NCBI GenBank assembly: GCA_017745075.1
Contig: JAGIAD010000029.1
Coordinates: 434,001 to 498,000, forward strand
DNA length: 64,000 nt
Source: Sphingobacteriaceae bacterium
Lineage (GTDB): Bacteria > Bacteroidota > Bacteroidia > Sphingobacteriales > Sphingobacteriaceae
Direction: 5' to 3'
Part shown: positions 39,720-50,085 of the stretch, one piece after another
Layout of the letters: the number at the start of each line of letters is the position of its first letter
Numbering within the stretch: position 1 is the stretch's first letter
Notes under the pieces: model-generated
The model's input: only the letters and a program-made list of their open reading frames with translations
Told to the model about the DNA's origin: nothing
Database searches by the model: none
Made by a program: the position numbers and the translations under genes

Positions 39720-40613
39720 TTATTCCAAAATCCGTTTTTCCAGTTTTTGAGTAGTTTCATCCAATGGAACAGGAAGTTTCTGTGCTATAAAAGGCAGAAA
39801 ATCTTTTAATAGTGGATGGGTAATAAAATCAATCGGCAGACCCTGTTGTGAACGCAATTGCAGGAGTGTTATAATTTCTATTGGGAAGTACTGCCAGTGT
39901 TCGCGATTAAATGCCAATGTTAAATCATCTTTACTATTGGCCATATGAAATTTGCACATACCATTTATCCATTCGTTTATAGAATCAGTGTTAGTGGTAT
40001 ATAGTTCACTAACAGCCATTTTATAATCTGTAATGGGAGGTTTACAATAACTCAGAATTTGAGAAGAAATATCAGAATGCCCTAATTGTCCTAATAAACA
40101 AGAGGTTAAGTACAATGTGCTACTATAACCAAATTCCAAATTGTCCGGGTAAATTTTAAATCGTTCTTCAGTAGCAATTAGAAAATCAAGAAGATGCTTT
40201 GCCAAATATTTAGCTTTTTCAGGAAAATAAGCTATAGTTACCAACGTGGCTAAAGCTAAATCTGTATGTAACATCCCACTAATAAATGTATTCTGATGAG
40301 ATGCTTTAATCAGGAGCAATGAATTTTGATAATATGCAGTAATCAAACTTATATAATTCGATTTATCGGCCACTTGAGCAAATTTCACAATAGATTCAGG
40401 AATGGTAAAACCATGAACCTTTTTCTCTATAACAGAAAGGGAGTCAAACGTAATTTCCTCCTCCTCTCCAAATACAATTAACTTCTTTTTAAACTCGATA
40501 GTTCCTTTTTGTATATAGTCAAGAAAAAAATCATTAATAAATTCTTCTTCATCAAACGATATATCTAACACATGCTCAAAATGCTTAATCAACTTTTTTT
40601 TATTATCTATCAT
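39720..40613 (-). CDS. Hypothetical protein; candidate immunity protein for the Rhs C-terminal toxin
   Basis: ATG at 40613, 13 nt after the rhs stop; no recognised enzyme motif; position typical of a cognate immunity gene. Confidence 0.6.
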   Translation of the reverse strand: MIDNKKKLIKHFEHVLDISFDEEEFINDFFLDYIQKGTIEFKKKLIVFGEEEEITFDSLSVIEKKVHGFTIPESIVKFAQVADKSNYISLITAYYQNSLLLIKASHQNTFISGMLHTDLALATLVTIAYFPEKAKYLAKHLLDFLIATEERFKIYPDNLEFGYSSTLYLTSCLLGQLGHSDISSQILSYCKPPITDYKMAVSELYTTNTDSINEWINGMCKFHMANSKDDLTLAFNREHWQYFPIEIITLLQLRSQQGLPIDFITHPLLKDFLPFIAQKLPVPLDETTQKLEKRILE

Positions 40614-40626
40614 TTTTCTTTTCTTC

Positions 40627-43600
40627 TTAGTGACATGAACTCTTAGCTTTTTGTACTCTGGACACCTCATCCCAATCAGACACTAAAGCACTTTTTACTT
40701 TAAATCTTCCTTTTGGACCACGACCAACAAAAACATCTACCACTCTTCTATCCCCAATATTAGCTAATATCCTATCAGACTCAGCCCGGCTTAAACCAAA
40801 TTTTTTGATATCTGATTTTTTTAGAATATCATCTATAAACGCTCTTGAATTTAATTGCCTGTCAGACAAATTACCAACATTTCCTGAAATGTTGGTTTTT
40901 ACCTCAAAAATATCAAATTTTCCATCATGGCGCATACCCACCACATCAATACCGTGTCCAGAGGCATTTTGAACCTGGAATACGCGGGAATATTTGTTCG
41001 AATTTTGCAAAGCTTCTTTCACCCATTTTTCGCCGTAATCACCCAATGCCTGCTGAAAGGTCTTTAAGCCAAATACATCTACTTCATAATTACTATTAAA
41101 TACATAACCATAAATTGAAGGATTACCGCCCCACAAACCAATCGGATCCTGAGAAATGTAATTTCCCTGCTCCGGATCGTAATACCTAAAACGGTTATAG
41201 TATAATCCTGTTTCTGTATCTTCATATTGCCCCTGGTACCTAAACGGTACAAACTCCCGGTTGCCACTAAGCTTACGGATTTTTCCGTAAATATCGAGCT
41301 CGCAATCCCATACTTTTTTCCCCTCATCATCATAAGCCTGTACAGGTGTACCCATATAATCGCTGATAATCGAATAATACTGGCCGTTAACAATTTTAGC
41401 ACTTGGCGTAAATTTAACCTGATCGTATACCCAGGTAATCAGATCATTGCTTAGGGGTTCTGTTTTATCGTAGCTAAGCAATCCATCTTCATTAACCACA
41501 AGATTTGGCCGTTCGCTTAAAGGGTAATTCCATTCATGGAGCAATAAATTACCATCCCAAACGTAACGATAAATAATTCCCTCGCTCCCCTTTGTGGAAG
41601 AACCATGAACAATTTTGGCTTTCCTCCTTCCTAAGGCATCATATTCAAAACTGATAATTTCGCCATGTGGATTTTTAACAGCTTTCATCATGCCGGTTGC
41701 AGCCCAGGCATAAGCCCAATCACCCTCTTTCCATTCTGGTAAGTCGGGTTCTGCATCGGCTAAAATATCAAGCGTTTCAGCCTTAGGCAGGTCTGGATTA
41801 GCCATTCCCCAGTTCAATTTTTTACCAAATAAACCGTTCTCTTCCGGTTTAGCTGCTTCTTCCTTTGCAAGCCCGATAATATTGCGTTTGCTTTTGTGTA
41901 CCAGGTTGCCCCTGGCATCGTAACGATAATACCACTGATCATCTTTAAGCAGTTTACCTCCTTTATCGTAACGCCTGTCGCTGCGCCCGGTTGTTTTGTA
42001 TAAATTCCCGATTTCATCAGGATTTTTATGGATCACTTTGCCATCATCGCTGTAACTTGCTGATGACAGGCTGCCAAAAGTATCGTACCTGTAATTGATG
42101 CTACCTCCCGTAATACTGTTTAAACAGCTATTAAGTGTATCGTTCGGCCCCCAGGTATATTGTTTAAAAGCGGTAACAGAGCGGCTTGCTTCAACCTTTT
42201 GACTAATCGGATGGCCTTCGTGGTCATAATCGAAAGTAGCTTTTACCCCACCACTTAAACCACGGCTGCTTTCCTGTCCGTTTTTATTGTAGGCGATGGC
42301 TGCAGACCATTCTGCAGACCGTCCACTTTTTGCGGCAATGCCTTTCAGATCTCCTGTTTCATCGTAATCATATTTGATATCAGCACCTAATGAACTGTTT
42401 AAACTCGTCAGGTTACCAAAAACATCATATTGATAATTGATCAGATATCCATCCTGTATTTCCTGAGTAATCAGCCCCAGTGGATTCCGTTTAAAATTAA
42501 CTGAAGAATGTTCGTTCTCTGCGGTAATGAGCAAGCCCAGTTTATTGTATTGGAAAGCTTCGTAGGTACCATCTTCATAACTACTGTATACCAAACGGCC
42601 ACTTAAATCGTAATTGTGGTAGATAGCTTTACCATCGGCCTGTATCGTTTTGATAATCTGCCCATCCTGATTGCGGATATATTGCTGCTCTTGCCCATCG
42701 AAGCCAATTTCTTTCACCACATCATCATTGGCATCTCTTAAAAAGATATACTCTTCTCCCTTCTCATTGGAGATGGCTTTTAAATTTTCCCATTGATCAT
42801 AAGCAAAGTGAAGGGTTTGGTTATTTTGTTTCGACACTTGATTACTTCTTCGCTGCATTTTTAAACTACCTATTGGGGTATAAGCCATATGCCATTCTTC
42901 GTGACCATCGGTCGCATAAACAGGGAGATCGTACGCGTCATATCCGAAACGCAGGGCTTCCCCTCCAAAATCCTTCACCATGATTACCCGTCCCATTGCA
43001 TCGCGTTCCCAAATGGTGGTTTGATCTCCATCCGGACTAAAACGGATCAACCGGCCGTAATCGTCATATGTCCATCGGCGGCTGTTGCCCTCACTTGACA
43101 CTGACTCAATCAACTGGTTTAAAGCATTATATGTCCAGTGGATTTCATGTCCGTCATGATCACGACAAGATGCCGGTAATTTCTGCCCTTCGGTATAATA
43201 AAAATCAACTACCCGGTTATCTTTTTGAACGTGTTGAAGCAACTGGTTCTGATCATTGAAGAGCCAGGTTTCGTTCGATCCGGCCGGGTCGCTTCGCAGA
43301 ATCAGATTATTGTTTTCGTCATAAGCATATTGATATTGCTCGCCATCTGCGGTATGGTAAGTGGTAATATTGCCGCGCTCATCGTATTCATAGCCGATTA
43401 CCCTACCCTCAGGGCTGGATATCATTTTTTCTTCGTTATAGCGATTATGCTCATACCAGGTTTCGCCACCCAGGGCATCTACTTTTTTGTATACCAGGTC
43501 GTTTTCATCATAGTAATAACGCTCTATTTTACCTTCACGATAATACACCTCATTAAAACCTTCTTCAGGGAAATAACTTATCGAACCGCTCATGATGCCA

Positions 43601-45279
43601 TCCCTGCCTTCGGTGTGGATTACGCGGCCTTCCAGGTCATACTCCCAGAAATAAGCCATTCCGTTTCGGTTGATTCTTTTTACCACCCGGTTATTATCAT
43701 CGTACTCAAAAGTAATGGCTTTACCTGCCCGATCGTATACTTTGATCATATTGCCGCGCTGATCGTACTCGTAACTCACCAGCAGGTCACTGGTATTTTT
43801 GTAATGATAATAAACCGCTTTAATGGTTGTACCTGTGTCATTGTGCTCCATTTCAAGCACGCGGCCAGAGTTTTCTACAATCCGCGTTAAAAGCTGTTTT
43901 TGATAATAAAACGTAAGATTGGTTCCGATGCTGTACTCAATATGGCTTATGCGGTAAATATCTCCATTTGCTCCGTCGCTAAAAAGCGTATAGGTGTAGA
44001 TGTTCTGATTGATGGTGAGTATCCAGGTATTTTCATCGGGCCTTTCCAACCAAAGTTTCTGTGCACGATCGTATTGTTTGCCAGAATAGGCTTCAATATA
44101 AGGTAAAGGCATCACCATATTTTCTTCAGGATGGCTGAAACCTACAATGCCTGCCTCCGCATCGGGGTAAATATAAAGATCGTAATTGTTATACACCTGG
44201 TTGCCCAGCATGCCGGCATAGGGCTTATCGCTACGCCACACATTGTTCCATGCGAGCGTTTGGCCTCCGGGAAGTTCGAAATCGGTCCACTCGAAAAACA
44301 TGGCGCCTGTAACAAAATTAACTGGTTCTAAACCCCAATGGCAAAGCTTTTTTGATATCGGGTTATTTTTAAAAAGCCCCCGTAATACTTTATTTACTCC
44401 CCTCAAGGCCGCTTTAGATAAGGCACTTCCCAATTTGGTAAGCCCACGCATAATACCAATAGCGGCAAAACGCATTAAATATTCTTTAAGCGTGTAATTA
44501 TGCGGGGCAAATGTACCCCCAACCAGTACGGGTTTACCGGTATTAATCTGCACATACATGCTCAATAAATCGCTATAAAAAGCAAAATATGCCAATGGAT
44601 TTTTCTTTAATTTACCTGGCACCGTTGGCAAGGGTTTTAGGCCCATTGGCGGGCACCAGCAGGTAAGTACCTGTCCAGGATTAGAGCCACTCATTTCTGC
44701 GCCCTGTCCTTTTACCGTGGTTGATCCCCAATACACTTCACCTTCGTGCGGCGAGCCGGGTATGTTTACAATAAAATAAACAGGTAATGAAGTGATGTGC
44801 CTAAAGGGAAGCAAAACTCCCATTACACTTGTGGTTGTTGTGGCTTTATGCCTGCCATGTACAAAAATAGAGCCTCCCATCGGGATACTGGCCGCCCCGA
44901 TTAAACCCTGCGCAAATTTCGGAACCGGAATATTAAAACGCAGATAATCCATCGGATCGAAAACCATCCCAATAAAGGGATGTGGCAATGGCAGCGGAAT
45001 AAACCCAAAAGATGGCGGAATGGGAATGGTTGTCCAATGAAAATCGATGGCCAGCACCACATCAAAATGCTTGCTTACATGCTGCACAGCAGTATTGGCC
45101 ATTGCAGGCTTTTGAGCTTTTAAAAGCTTTAACGAACTTTTTGCTGCCGGAGGGTTGCTTCCTGGGGCAACACCGCCACCGCTACCAACTGATTTTGGTT
45201 CGGCTTTGGTTAAGCTTGCAGATAGGCTGACTGACCTATCGGTAGACATATTCGGTTTACTTGCTTTTACTTTTTTCAT
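40627..45279 (-). CDS. Rhs/YD-repeat polymorphic toxin with PAAR-like N-terminus and nuclease-like C-terminus
   Basis: Many YD repeats (YEYDERGN, YRYDARGNL), core-terminating YYNRFRYYDPEQGNYISQDPIGLWGG, C-terminal domain with GIDVVGMRHDGKFDIFEVKTN (D...ExK). Confidence 0.93.
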   Translation of the reverse strand: MKKVKASKPNMSTDRSVSLSASLTKAEPKSVGSGGGVAPGSNPPAAKSSLKLLKAQKPAMANTAVQHVSKHFDVVLAIDFHWTTIPIPPSFGFIPLPLPHPFIGMVFDPMDYLRFNIPVPKFAQGLIGAASIPMGGSIFVHGRHKATTTTSVMGVLLPFRHITSLPVYFIVNIPGSPHEGEVYWGSTTVKGQGAEMSGSNPGQVLTCWCPPMGLKPLPTVPGKLKKNPLAYFAFYSDLLSMYVQINTGKPVLVGGTFAPHNYTLKEYLMRFAAIGIMRGLTKLGSALSKAALRGVNKVLRGLFKNNPISKKLCHWGLEPVNFVTGAMFFEWTDFELPGGQTLAWNNVWRSDKPYAGMLGNQVYNNYDLYIYPDAEAGIVGFSHPEENMVMPLPYIEAYSGKQYDRAQKLWLERPDENTWILTINQNIYTYTLFSDGANGDIYRISHIEYSIGTNLTFYYQKQLLTRIVENSGRVLEMEHNDTGTTIKAVYYHYKNTSDLLVSYEYDQRGNMIKVYDRAGKAITFEYDDNNRVVKRINRNGMAYFWEYDLEGRVIHTEGRDGIMSGSISYFPEEGFNEVYYREGKIERYYYDENDLVYKKVDALGGETWYEHNRYNEEKMISSPEGRVIGYEYDERGNITTYHTADGEQYQYAYDENNNLILRSDPAGSNETWLFNDQNQLLQHVQKDNRVVDFYYTEGQKLPASCRDHDGHEIHWTYNALNQLIESVSSEGNSRRWTYDDYGRLIRFSPDGDQTTIWERDAMGRVIMVKDFGGEALRFGYDAYDLPVYATDGHEEWHMAYTPIGSLKMQRRSNQVSKQNNQTLHFAYDQWENLKAISNEKGEEYIFLRDANDDVVKEIGFDGQEQQYIRNQDGQIIKTIQADGKAIYHNYDLSGRLVYSSYEDGTYEAFQYNKLGLLITAENEHSSVNFKRNPLGLITQEIQDGYLINYQYDVFGNLTSLNSSLGADIKYDYDETGDLKGIAAKSGRSAEWSAAIAYNKNGQESSRGLSGGVKATFDYDHEGHPISQKVEASRSVTAFKQYTWGPNDTLNSCLNSITGGSINYRYDTFGSLSSASYSDDGKVIHKNPDEIGNLYKTTGRSDRRYDKGGKLLKDDQWYYRYDARGNLVHKSKRNIIGLAKEEAAKPEENGLFGKKLNWGMANPDLPKAETLDILADAEPDLPEWKEGDWAYAWAATGMMKAVKNPHGEIISFEYDALGRRKAKIVHGSSTKGSEGIIYRYVWDGNLLLHEWNYPLSERPNLVVNEDGLLSYDKTEPLSNDLITWVYDQVKFTPSAKIVNGQYYSIISDYMGTPVQAYDDEGKKVWDCELDIYGKIRKLSGNREFVPFRYQGQYEDTETGLYYNRFRYYDPEQGNYISQDPIGLWGGNPSIYGYVFNSNYEVDVFGLKTFQQALGDYGEKWVKEALQNSNKYSRVFQVQNASGHGIDVVGMRHDGKFDIFEVKTNISGNVGNLSDRQLNSRAFIDDILKKSDIKKFGLSRAESDRILANIGDRRVVDVFVGRGPKGRFKVKSALVSDWDEVSRVQKAKSSCH

Positions 45280-45290
45280 CCTTATATTTT

Positions 45291-46574
45291 TTATGATAAT
45301 GGATTGGCGTGGTTCTTTGGTACTTCGGCCATCGATTTCCAGTCTTCTCCGTAATCCTGCTGCATTTCCATATCTAATTTTTTACCTTCAGGGCTCTCTT
45401 CTCCATATTTTTTTAACATGATTGAGGCAGTATAAGCCATTGAACTCTGTCGCCGTTTTTCGATCGGCATTTTCTTCGCAATTTCCAGGCATTTTACATA
45501 ATACGCCATTGCTTTTGCCGACCCTGTAATTTTACTGTCCGAAAGCTGTCCGAGCAAACGGGTGCATTCCATTGCTATAAAATCGTTTTCCAAAATTTCA
45601 GCAATCTTTATTGCCTTTTCGAAATACTTTTTAGCTTCATCTTTACTTCCATGCGCCAATAAAAAACTTCCGTAACTCATATGAATATGTGCACCGAGCT
45701 GTGAGTGTTCTCCTGCCCTTGCCAGAGCCATTTCATATTGTTGCCGTGCTTCGTTTTTTTTATTTTTTACGGCTAAACTCTGTGCCAGCATAATCCGGGC
45801 AGCAACAACTGCCTGATGTAACCCCTGTTTTTGTGCAATTACGATTGCCCGCTCCAAAACGGCATTGGCCTGTTCATGTTTGCCTTTGCTCAAATAATTA
45901 CTGGCCGTTAATATCTGCTGCTGGTAATCTGCTTCGGGATTACTTTTTTCGCGGTTGGTATGTGCCGCAGCATTTTGCATCAACCTTCCTACGTCAATAT
46001 TGAGCCTAAAATCTATTCCCTGTTTTATTTTTTTTAATGTACGATGTGTATGGTGTTCAGTATAAACCAGTTTAATATTTTGATTCCCAGTAGCTTTAAC
46101 ACAATTGCAACATTCATTAATCCATTCAGAAAGCCCGGCAACATCATTAATCGCGGTTGGTGCGAACTGAATATAAATTTTTTTCAATTTCAACTCCGGA
46201 TAAAGATTACAAAGCCTTATCAGGGCTATTATAGGGATATAGGCATCAGTTTTATAATCTTTTGCATACTCGGCTGATTCAACATCCCAAACAATACTTT
46301 TACCTATATCTTTCTGCCATAAATCAAAGATCTCTTTCCATTCCTTAACCAAACTTCTGCCATATTCATTTTTATTATCAAAAGCCTGATAATGGAGCAG
46401 GTATATATCATCGGTTCTGCTTTCTTCGGTTAACTGGTATTTAAAATAAGCTTCAAATAAATTTACTTCGTGGCGCTCACCTAAGCAGAAAAACAAGGTT
46501 TCTGATGGATATTTCCTTACTACCTGTTGCCACTGTTTATCTATTTTAAATAATTCGAGTTGTATCGGGTTCAT
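45291..46574 (-). CDS. TPR-repeat protein between vgrG and rhs (candidate effector adaptor/chaperone)
   Basis: Alpha-helical TPR-type C-terminal half (A..LA..L.. repeats); unique N-terminal domain; gene order. Confidence 0.6.
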   Translation of the reverse strand: MNPIQLELFKIDKQWQQVVRKYPSETLFFCLGERHEVNLFEAYFKYQLTEESRTDDIYLLHYQAFDNKNEYGRSLVKEWKEIFDLWQKDIGKSIVWDVESAEYAKDYKTDAYIPIIALIRLCNLYPELKLKKIYIQFAPTAINDVAGLSEWINECCNCVKATGNQNIKLVYTEHHTHRTLKKIKQGIDFRLNIDVGRLMQNAAAHTNREKSNPEADYQQQILTASNYLSKGKHEQANAVLERAIVIAQKQGLHQAVVAARIMLAQSLAVKNKKNEARQQYEMALARAGEHSQLGAHIHMSYGSFLLAHGSKDEAKKYFEKAIKIAEILENDFIAMECTRLLGQLSDSKITGSAKAMAYYVKCLEIAKKMPIEKRRQSSMAYTASIMLKKYGEESPEGKKLDMEMQQDYGEDWKSMAEVPKNHANPLS

Positions 46575-46591
46575 TGGAACTTTAATCGATA

Positions 46592-48409
46592 TTAGTTCAG
46601 GTTAATCGTTCCACTACTGATATTCGTTTCGCTTTCGCCGCCTACATTGATCTTTTTTGATGCCAGGTTAGCTTCAGTTTCACCACTCATGGAAAGTGTT
46701 TTGGTACCAATATCAAGGGTTTGCGCCTCTATACCAATACCAGAAGTCGGTGTTCCATCTTCCGGCCCCACCCCAATGCCGATACTAACTTTGGCAGAAT
46801 TTCCGATATTGTCTCCCAAGGTTAGAATATCTTTCCCTTTAATGATGATTTTACCCGTTTTATCCATAAAAATGCTGCTTTCGCCACATTTAATCAGTAT
46901 GGATTCTTTGGTTTCGAAAACCGCTTTACCAGCTCCGTCAAGCTCGATAAAATTGCTGTCCTTATCGCGCATAATCATACCCGCACCATCGTTCATGGTT
47001 AAAGTATGTCCGCTTTTTGAAGTTAAACTTTTGCTGTTATTACTTGCACTGCCTCCGCTTCCGCTTTTGCCATGAAATACCGAGCCCAATACGATTGGCC
47101 TGGCAATATTGCCTTCTTCGAAAGTTAATGCTACCTGATCGCCTATTTCGGGAATAAATACAAAACCCCTGTTTTTACTTACCTTATCGCTGCTTCCGGC
47201 ATCCGGTGTAATTACGCGCAGCCACTCTGTTACATCATTGGTTTTACATTCCCATTTAAATTTCACCTTAATACGGCCCTGTCCCTGAGGATCGGCGTTG
47301 TCAATTACATCTGCCAATTGCATATCGGGACTTGGTTTAGCATAGTTTTTCACCGAAAGCCGTTCAGTAGTGGCGACCAAACCCTCGAAAGTATTATGGT
47401 ATTTTCCTGTACCATCAATATTGTGGTGAATACTGGTAATGAGGAATTTACCCAGGCTCTCGGTCGCAAAAGATAGTTCCTGCCTGATGCTCATGGTAAT
47501 TTCGGCAATGTTTCCAATGCCCAGAGCGGCATTATCGCCACTGGCATGTATTTTTAACAGGTTACTGATCTGTGCTTTTTCTTCATTTTGCACCTGCGCC
47601 TTGATATCGCTATTGTTATCTACCCTGATTGGCGAAGGCTGATTAAAAGTTTTGCTATACATCGCATTAGAAACCTGTATGGCATGGGCCAGATCCGGCG
47701 GGCCATCGCTTTTGCCCCCACTCTCTCCCTGCAACATTTCATCCTGTTTAGGGTTATAGGCGAAACGTTTATTTTTGATCGGGGCAATTTCCATAGCATA
47801 TTGAAGGTTCTGCACATCACGGCCATAAACCAAAGCTACTTCCTGCTGATTATCAGGTTTACCAAAATTCAGTTGCTTGCCATCGTAATAAAACCATTCG
47901 TAATATTCGGCCGATAACCTGTTAAGAAAAGCAAAATCGCTTTCGCGGTATTGGATCAGGTAATCGATCGGTTCTTTTCTCGCCGCATTAGCCACAATTT
48001 TTAGATCGTTGGAAGGGACTTCGTCTGTAGCCAGGTTTACAATTGCATTCAGGTCTTTATCGAGATAGGAGCCTAAATCGGGACCACGGTCGATCAAAAT
48101 CGTCGGACTGTAGCCGCTTACGATCAGCACTCCATGATAACCATGGCTCTGCGCCAACTCTACCTTGGTTACCAAACCGGCAAATTCCTGTAAATTGCCG
48201 GCATCGTAGCCAAATGAGGCGGTCAGGGTTTTTCCTACAAAGTCGCGGCTATCATTTAAATTGATCATGCCCGGTGCACCCATTTGATCGTGGTTAAACC
48301 TCAGCTCAAAGTAATGGTGCTCGTTAAAAGCCTGCTGGAGGTTGAATGATGCAAAATGCGTAATCGTTTTGCCTTCTATATTAATTTCGGTGATTAGTTT
48401 TTTTTCCAT
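46592..48409 (-). CDS. vgrG: T6SS spike protein VgrG (TssI)
   Basis: Phage GpD/VgrG-like N-terminus; RIKVKFKWECKTNDVTEWLRVITPDAG; GFVFIPEIGDQVALTFEEGNIARPIVLGSVFHG. Confidence 0.95.
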   Translation of the reverse strand: MEKKLITEINIEGKTITHFASFNLQQAFNEHHYFELRFNHDQMGAPGMINLNDSRDFVGKTLTASFGYDAGNLQEFAGLVTKVELAQSHGYHGVLIVSGYSPTILIDRGPDLGSYLDKDLNAIVNLATDEVPSNDLKIVANAARKEPIDYLIQYRESDFAFLNRLSAEYYEWFYYDGKQLNFGKPDNQQEVALVYGRDVQNLQYAMEIAPIKNKRFAYNPKQDEMLQGESGGKSDGPPDLAHAIQVSNAMYSKTFNQPSPIRVDNNSDIKAQVQNEEKAQISNLLKIHASGDNAALGIGNIAEITMSIRQELSFATESLGKFLITSIHHNIDGTGKYHNTFEGLVATTERLSVKNYAKPSPDMQLADVIDNADPQGQGRIKVKFKWECKTNDVTEWLRVITPDAGSSDKVSKNRGFVFIPEIGDQVALTFEEGNIARPIVLGSVFHGKSGSGGSASNNSKSLTSKSGHTLTMNDGAGMIMRDKDSNFIELDGAGKAVFETKESILIKCGESSIFMDKTGKIIIKGKDILTLGDNIGNSAKVSIGIGVGPEDGTPTSGIGIEAQTLDIGTKTLSMSGETEANLASKKINVGGESETNISSGTINLN

Positions 48410-48432
48410 ACTAACTAGGTGTTAGGTGATCA

Positions 48433-49281
48433 CTACTTAAACACTCCATCACGAAAAGTGAGGATATTTCTTTTCCCGTTGAAAAAAGCTCCGTTTTTAC
48501 TTTCGGTTACTTCGGGATAGCTGATGGTTTTATCTTTTGGGTTATACGTCATGGCCAATTGAGCAAGAAGTTTTTCTTTATCCTGGTCTTCTTTTAATTC
48601 TGCAGTAGCAAACAACTGGTTATGACCTTCTTTCCCTACCTTGAACAATGGTTGGTTAATGCTGAAACCAGAACCTTTGACCATTAAGATATGGCTTACG
48701 CTGTAGGGTTCGGTTCCGCTCATCTGTCCATAACCCGTAAAAAGATAGGTTTTCTGTGGCAAGCTATCTAAAGCATAAATATGATCGAAAAATGGCGTCG
48801 GGCTTCCTTCATCATCCTTATCTTTATAAAGGCTGTTAAAAGAAACTGCTCTTATAATGTTGTTTTCATCTTTATACTGGACGATGTTCTGCACGTGCCA
48901 CATGGAGCCTGAATAAGGCGAAAGCCAATAGAAAAGCCTCAGCTTCTGATCGTCAGCTTTTAATATATTGATCTCGTATTCCCTTAAACCTGCAAAATCT
49001 TTTTCAAAAGCCCCTGGCTTTTTCAGCTGTTCGATTAATGCTTTAATAAAAAGATCTTCTGCCGCTGTACTGCCATCTTTAATATAGGTTTCTCGTGAGG
49101 CCACCATGTTTGCCGCTAATTTTTTAAGGGAATCGCTTTCGGCAGAGGCTGTTTTTTGCTCATTGCCAATACTGGCTGAATCGGTAAGGTAAGCGCTGGG
49201 TTGCCGCTCATTTTCGTGTTTTGCCCCACAGGAGAAAAAAAGGAGAACCAACGGAATAAGAAAGATGGTTGTTGTTTTCAT
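48433..49281 (-). CDS. Lipoprotein; candidate immunity protein for the adjacent lysozyme-like effector
   Basis: Lipobox LLFFSCG; 1 nt after the upstream ORF. Confidence 0.55.
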   Translation of the reverse strand: MKTTTIFLIPLVLLFFSCGAKHENERQPSAYLTDSASIGNEQKTASAESDSLKKLAANMVASRETYIKDGSTAAEDLFIKALIEQLKKPGAFEKDFAGLREYEINILKADDQKLRLFYWLSPYSGSMWHVQNIVQYKDENNIIRAVSFNSLYKDKDDEGSPTPFFDHIYALDSLPQKTYLFTGYGQMSGTEPYSVSHILMVKGSGFSINQPLFKVGKEGHNQLFATAELKEDQDKEKLLAQLAMTYNPKDKTISYPEVTESKNGAFFNGKRNILTFRDGVFK

Positions 49282-49282
49282 A

Positions 49283-50002
49283 TTATTGCCTTGGTATGTT
49301 GATTAATCCCCTGTTTTCCATCGCTTTTAAAATAACGGCTGTTCCAATCTGTTTATTTACATAATCGAGGCTAAAGACGTGGTCTCTGGGGAAACCACCT
49401 TTAGTGTACAGGTTGGAGCCGCCCCATAGATAAGGCGAGTTGATGTGATTTTTTTCGTAGGCTTTGGCTATACCATTATATTGTTCTAAACGCAACAAAA
49501 CCTTAGGTAGCGACCAAACCGTTTCCTTATCCAGGCCGCGCAACTTTAAAGCATCAACGGCACTTTCTTCGAAGGTAAAAGGCGGACCATGGTCAATTTT
49601 TGGGCGGTTGGCAGGATGCTGCCGGGTAAAACCAGTAAGCGGATCGCCATTATGCAGGTGTTTGGTAAAATCGGAACTGCTTTCGCGGTAATGTACGCAG
49701 GCGATAAAGTACCATGGTATACCTGTGTTTCCGGAGAAAAGACCGCTGCCGGAAAAAGTCCTGTTAAAAGTGCTATTGGCAATCTTAGGGTTCCGTTTAA
49801 TAAAATTATCGTCGGGCTCGGTCAGAAAACAGGCACTGCGATAAGTATATTCGTTCAGATTAAGCAGCTTATTCCTTACTGCCTCATACCGTGGCTTATT
49901 GTTTATGATTTTATCATCAATAATCCGGTTAATCCTCGCAGTTTCTAAGGGAGATATTGTGCATGAATTAAACAGGGTAATGTATTCTAAATCGGTAGCC
50001 AT
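49283..50002 (-). CDS. Lysozyme-like peptidoglycan hydrolase, candidate T6SS effector
   Basis: IPWYFIACVHYRESSSDFTKHLHNGDPLTGFTRQHPANRP...PPFTFEESAVDALKL, Glu in the HYRESS motif; hcp-adjacent; start at MATDLEY preferred (ORF extends to 50101). Confidence 0.72.
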   Translation of the reverse strand: MATDLEYITLFNSCTISPLETARINRIIDDKIINNKPRYEAVRNKLLNLNEYTYRSACFLTEPDDNFIKRNPKIANSTFNRTFSGSGLFSGNTGIPWYFIACVHYRESSSDFTKHLHNGDPLTGFTRQHPANRPKIDHGPPFTFEESAVDALKLRGLDKETVWSLPKVLLRLEQYNGIAKAYEKNHINSPYLWGGSNLYTKGGFPRDHVFSLDYVNKQIGTAVILKAMENRGLINIPRQ

Positions 50003-50085
50003 AGGTAGCTCTTTTTTATCACACCTCACAAAAAACATTATTAACTGCCGACGATACGCAGCAGTTAATAATGTCTTATACCAGA

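Noticed and set aside
43225-43890. 221-aa plus-strand ORF
   Set aside because: Antisense to the strongly supported rhs gene; artefact of YD-repeat codon usage.
46647-47075. 142-aa plus-strand ORF
   Set aside because: Antisense shadow of vgrG; no start context or recognisable motif.
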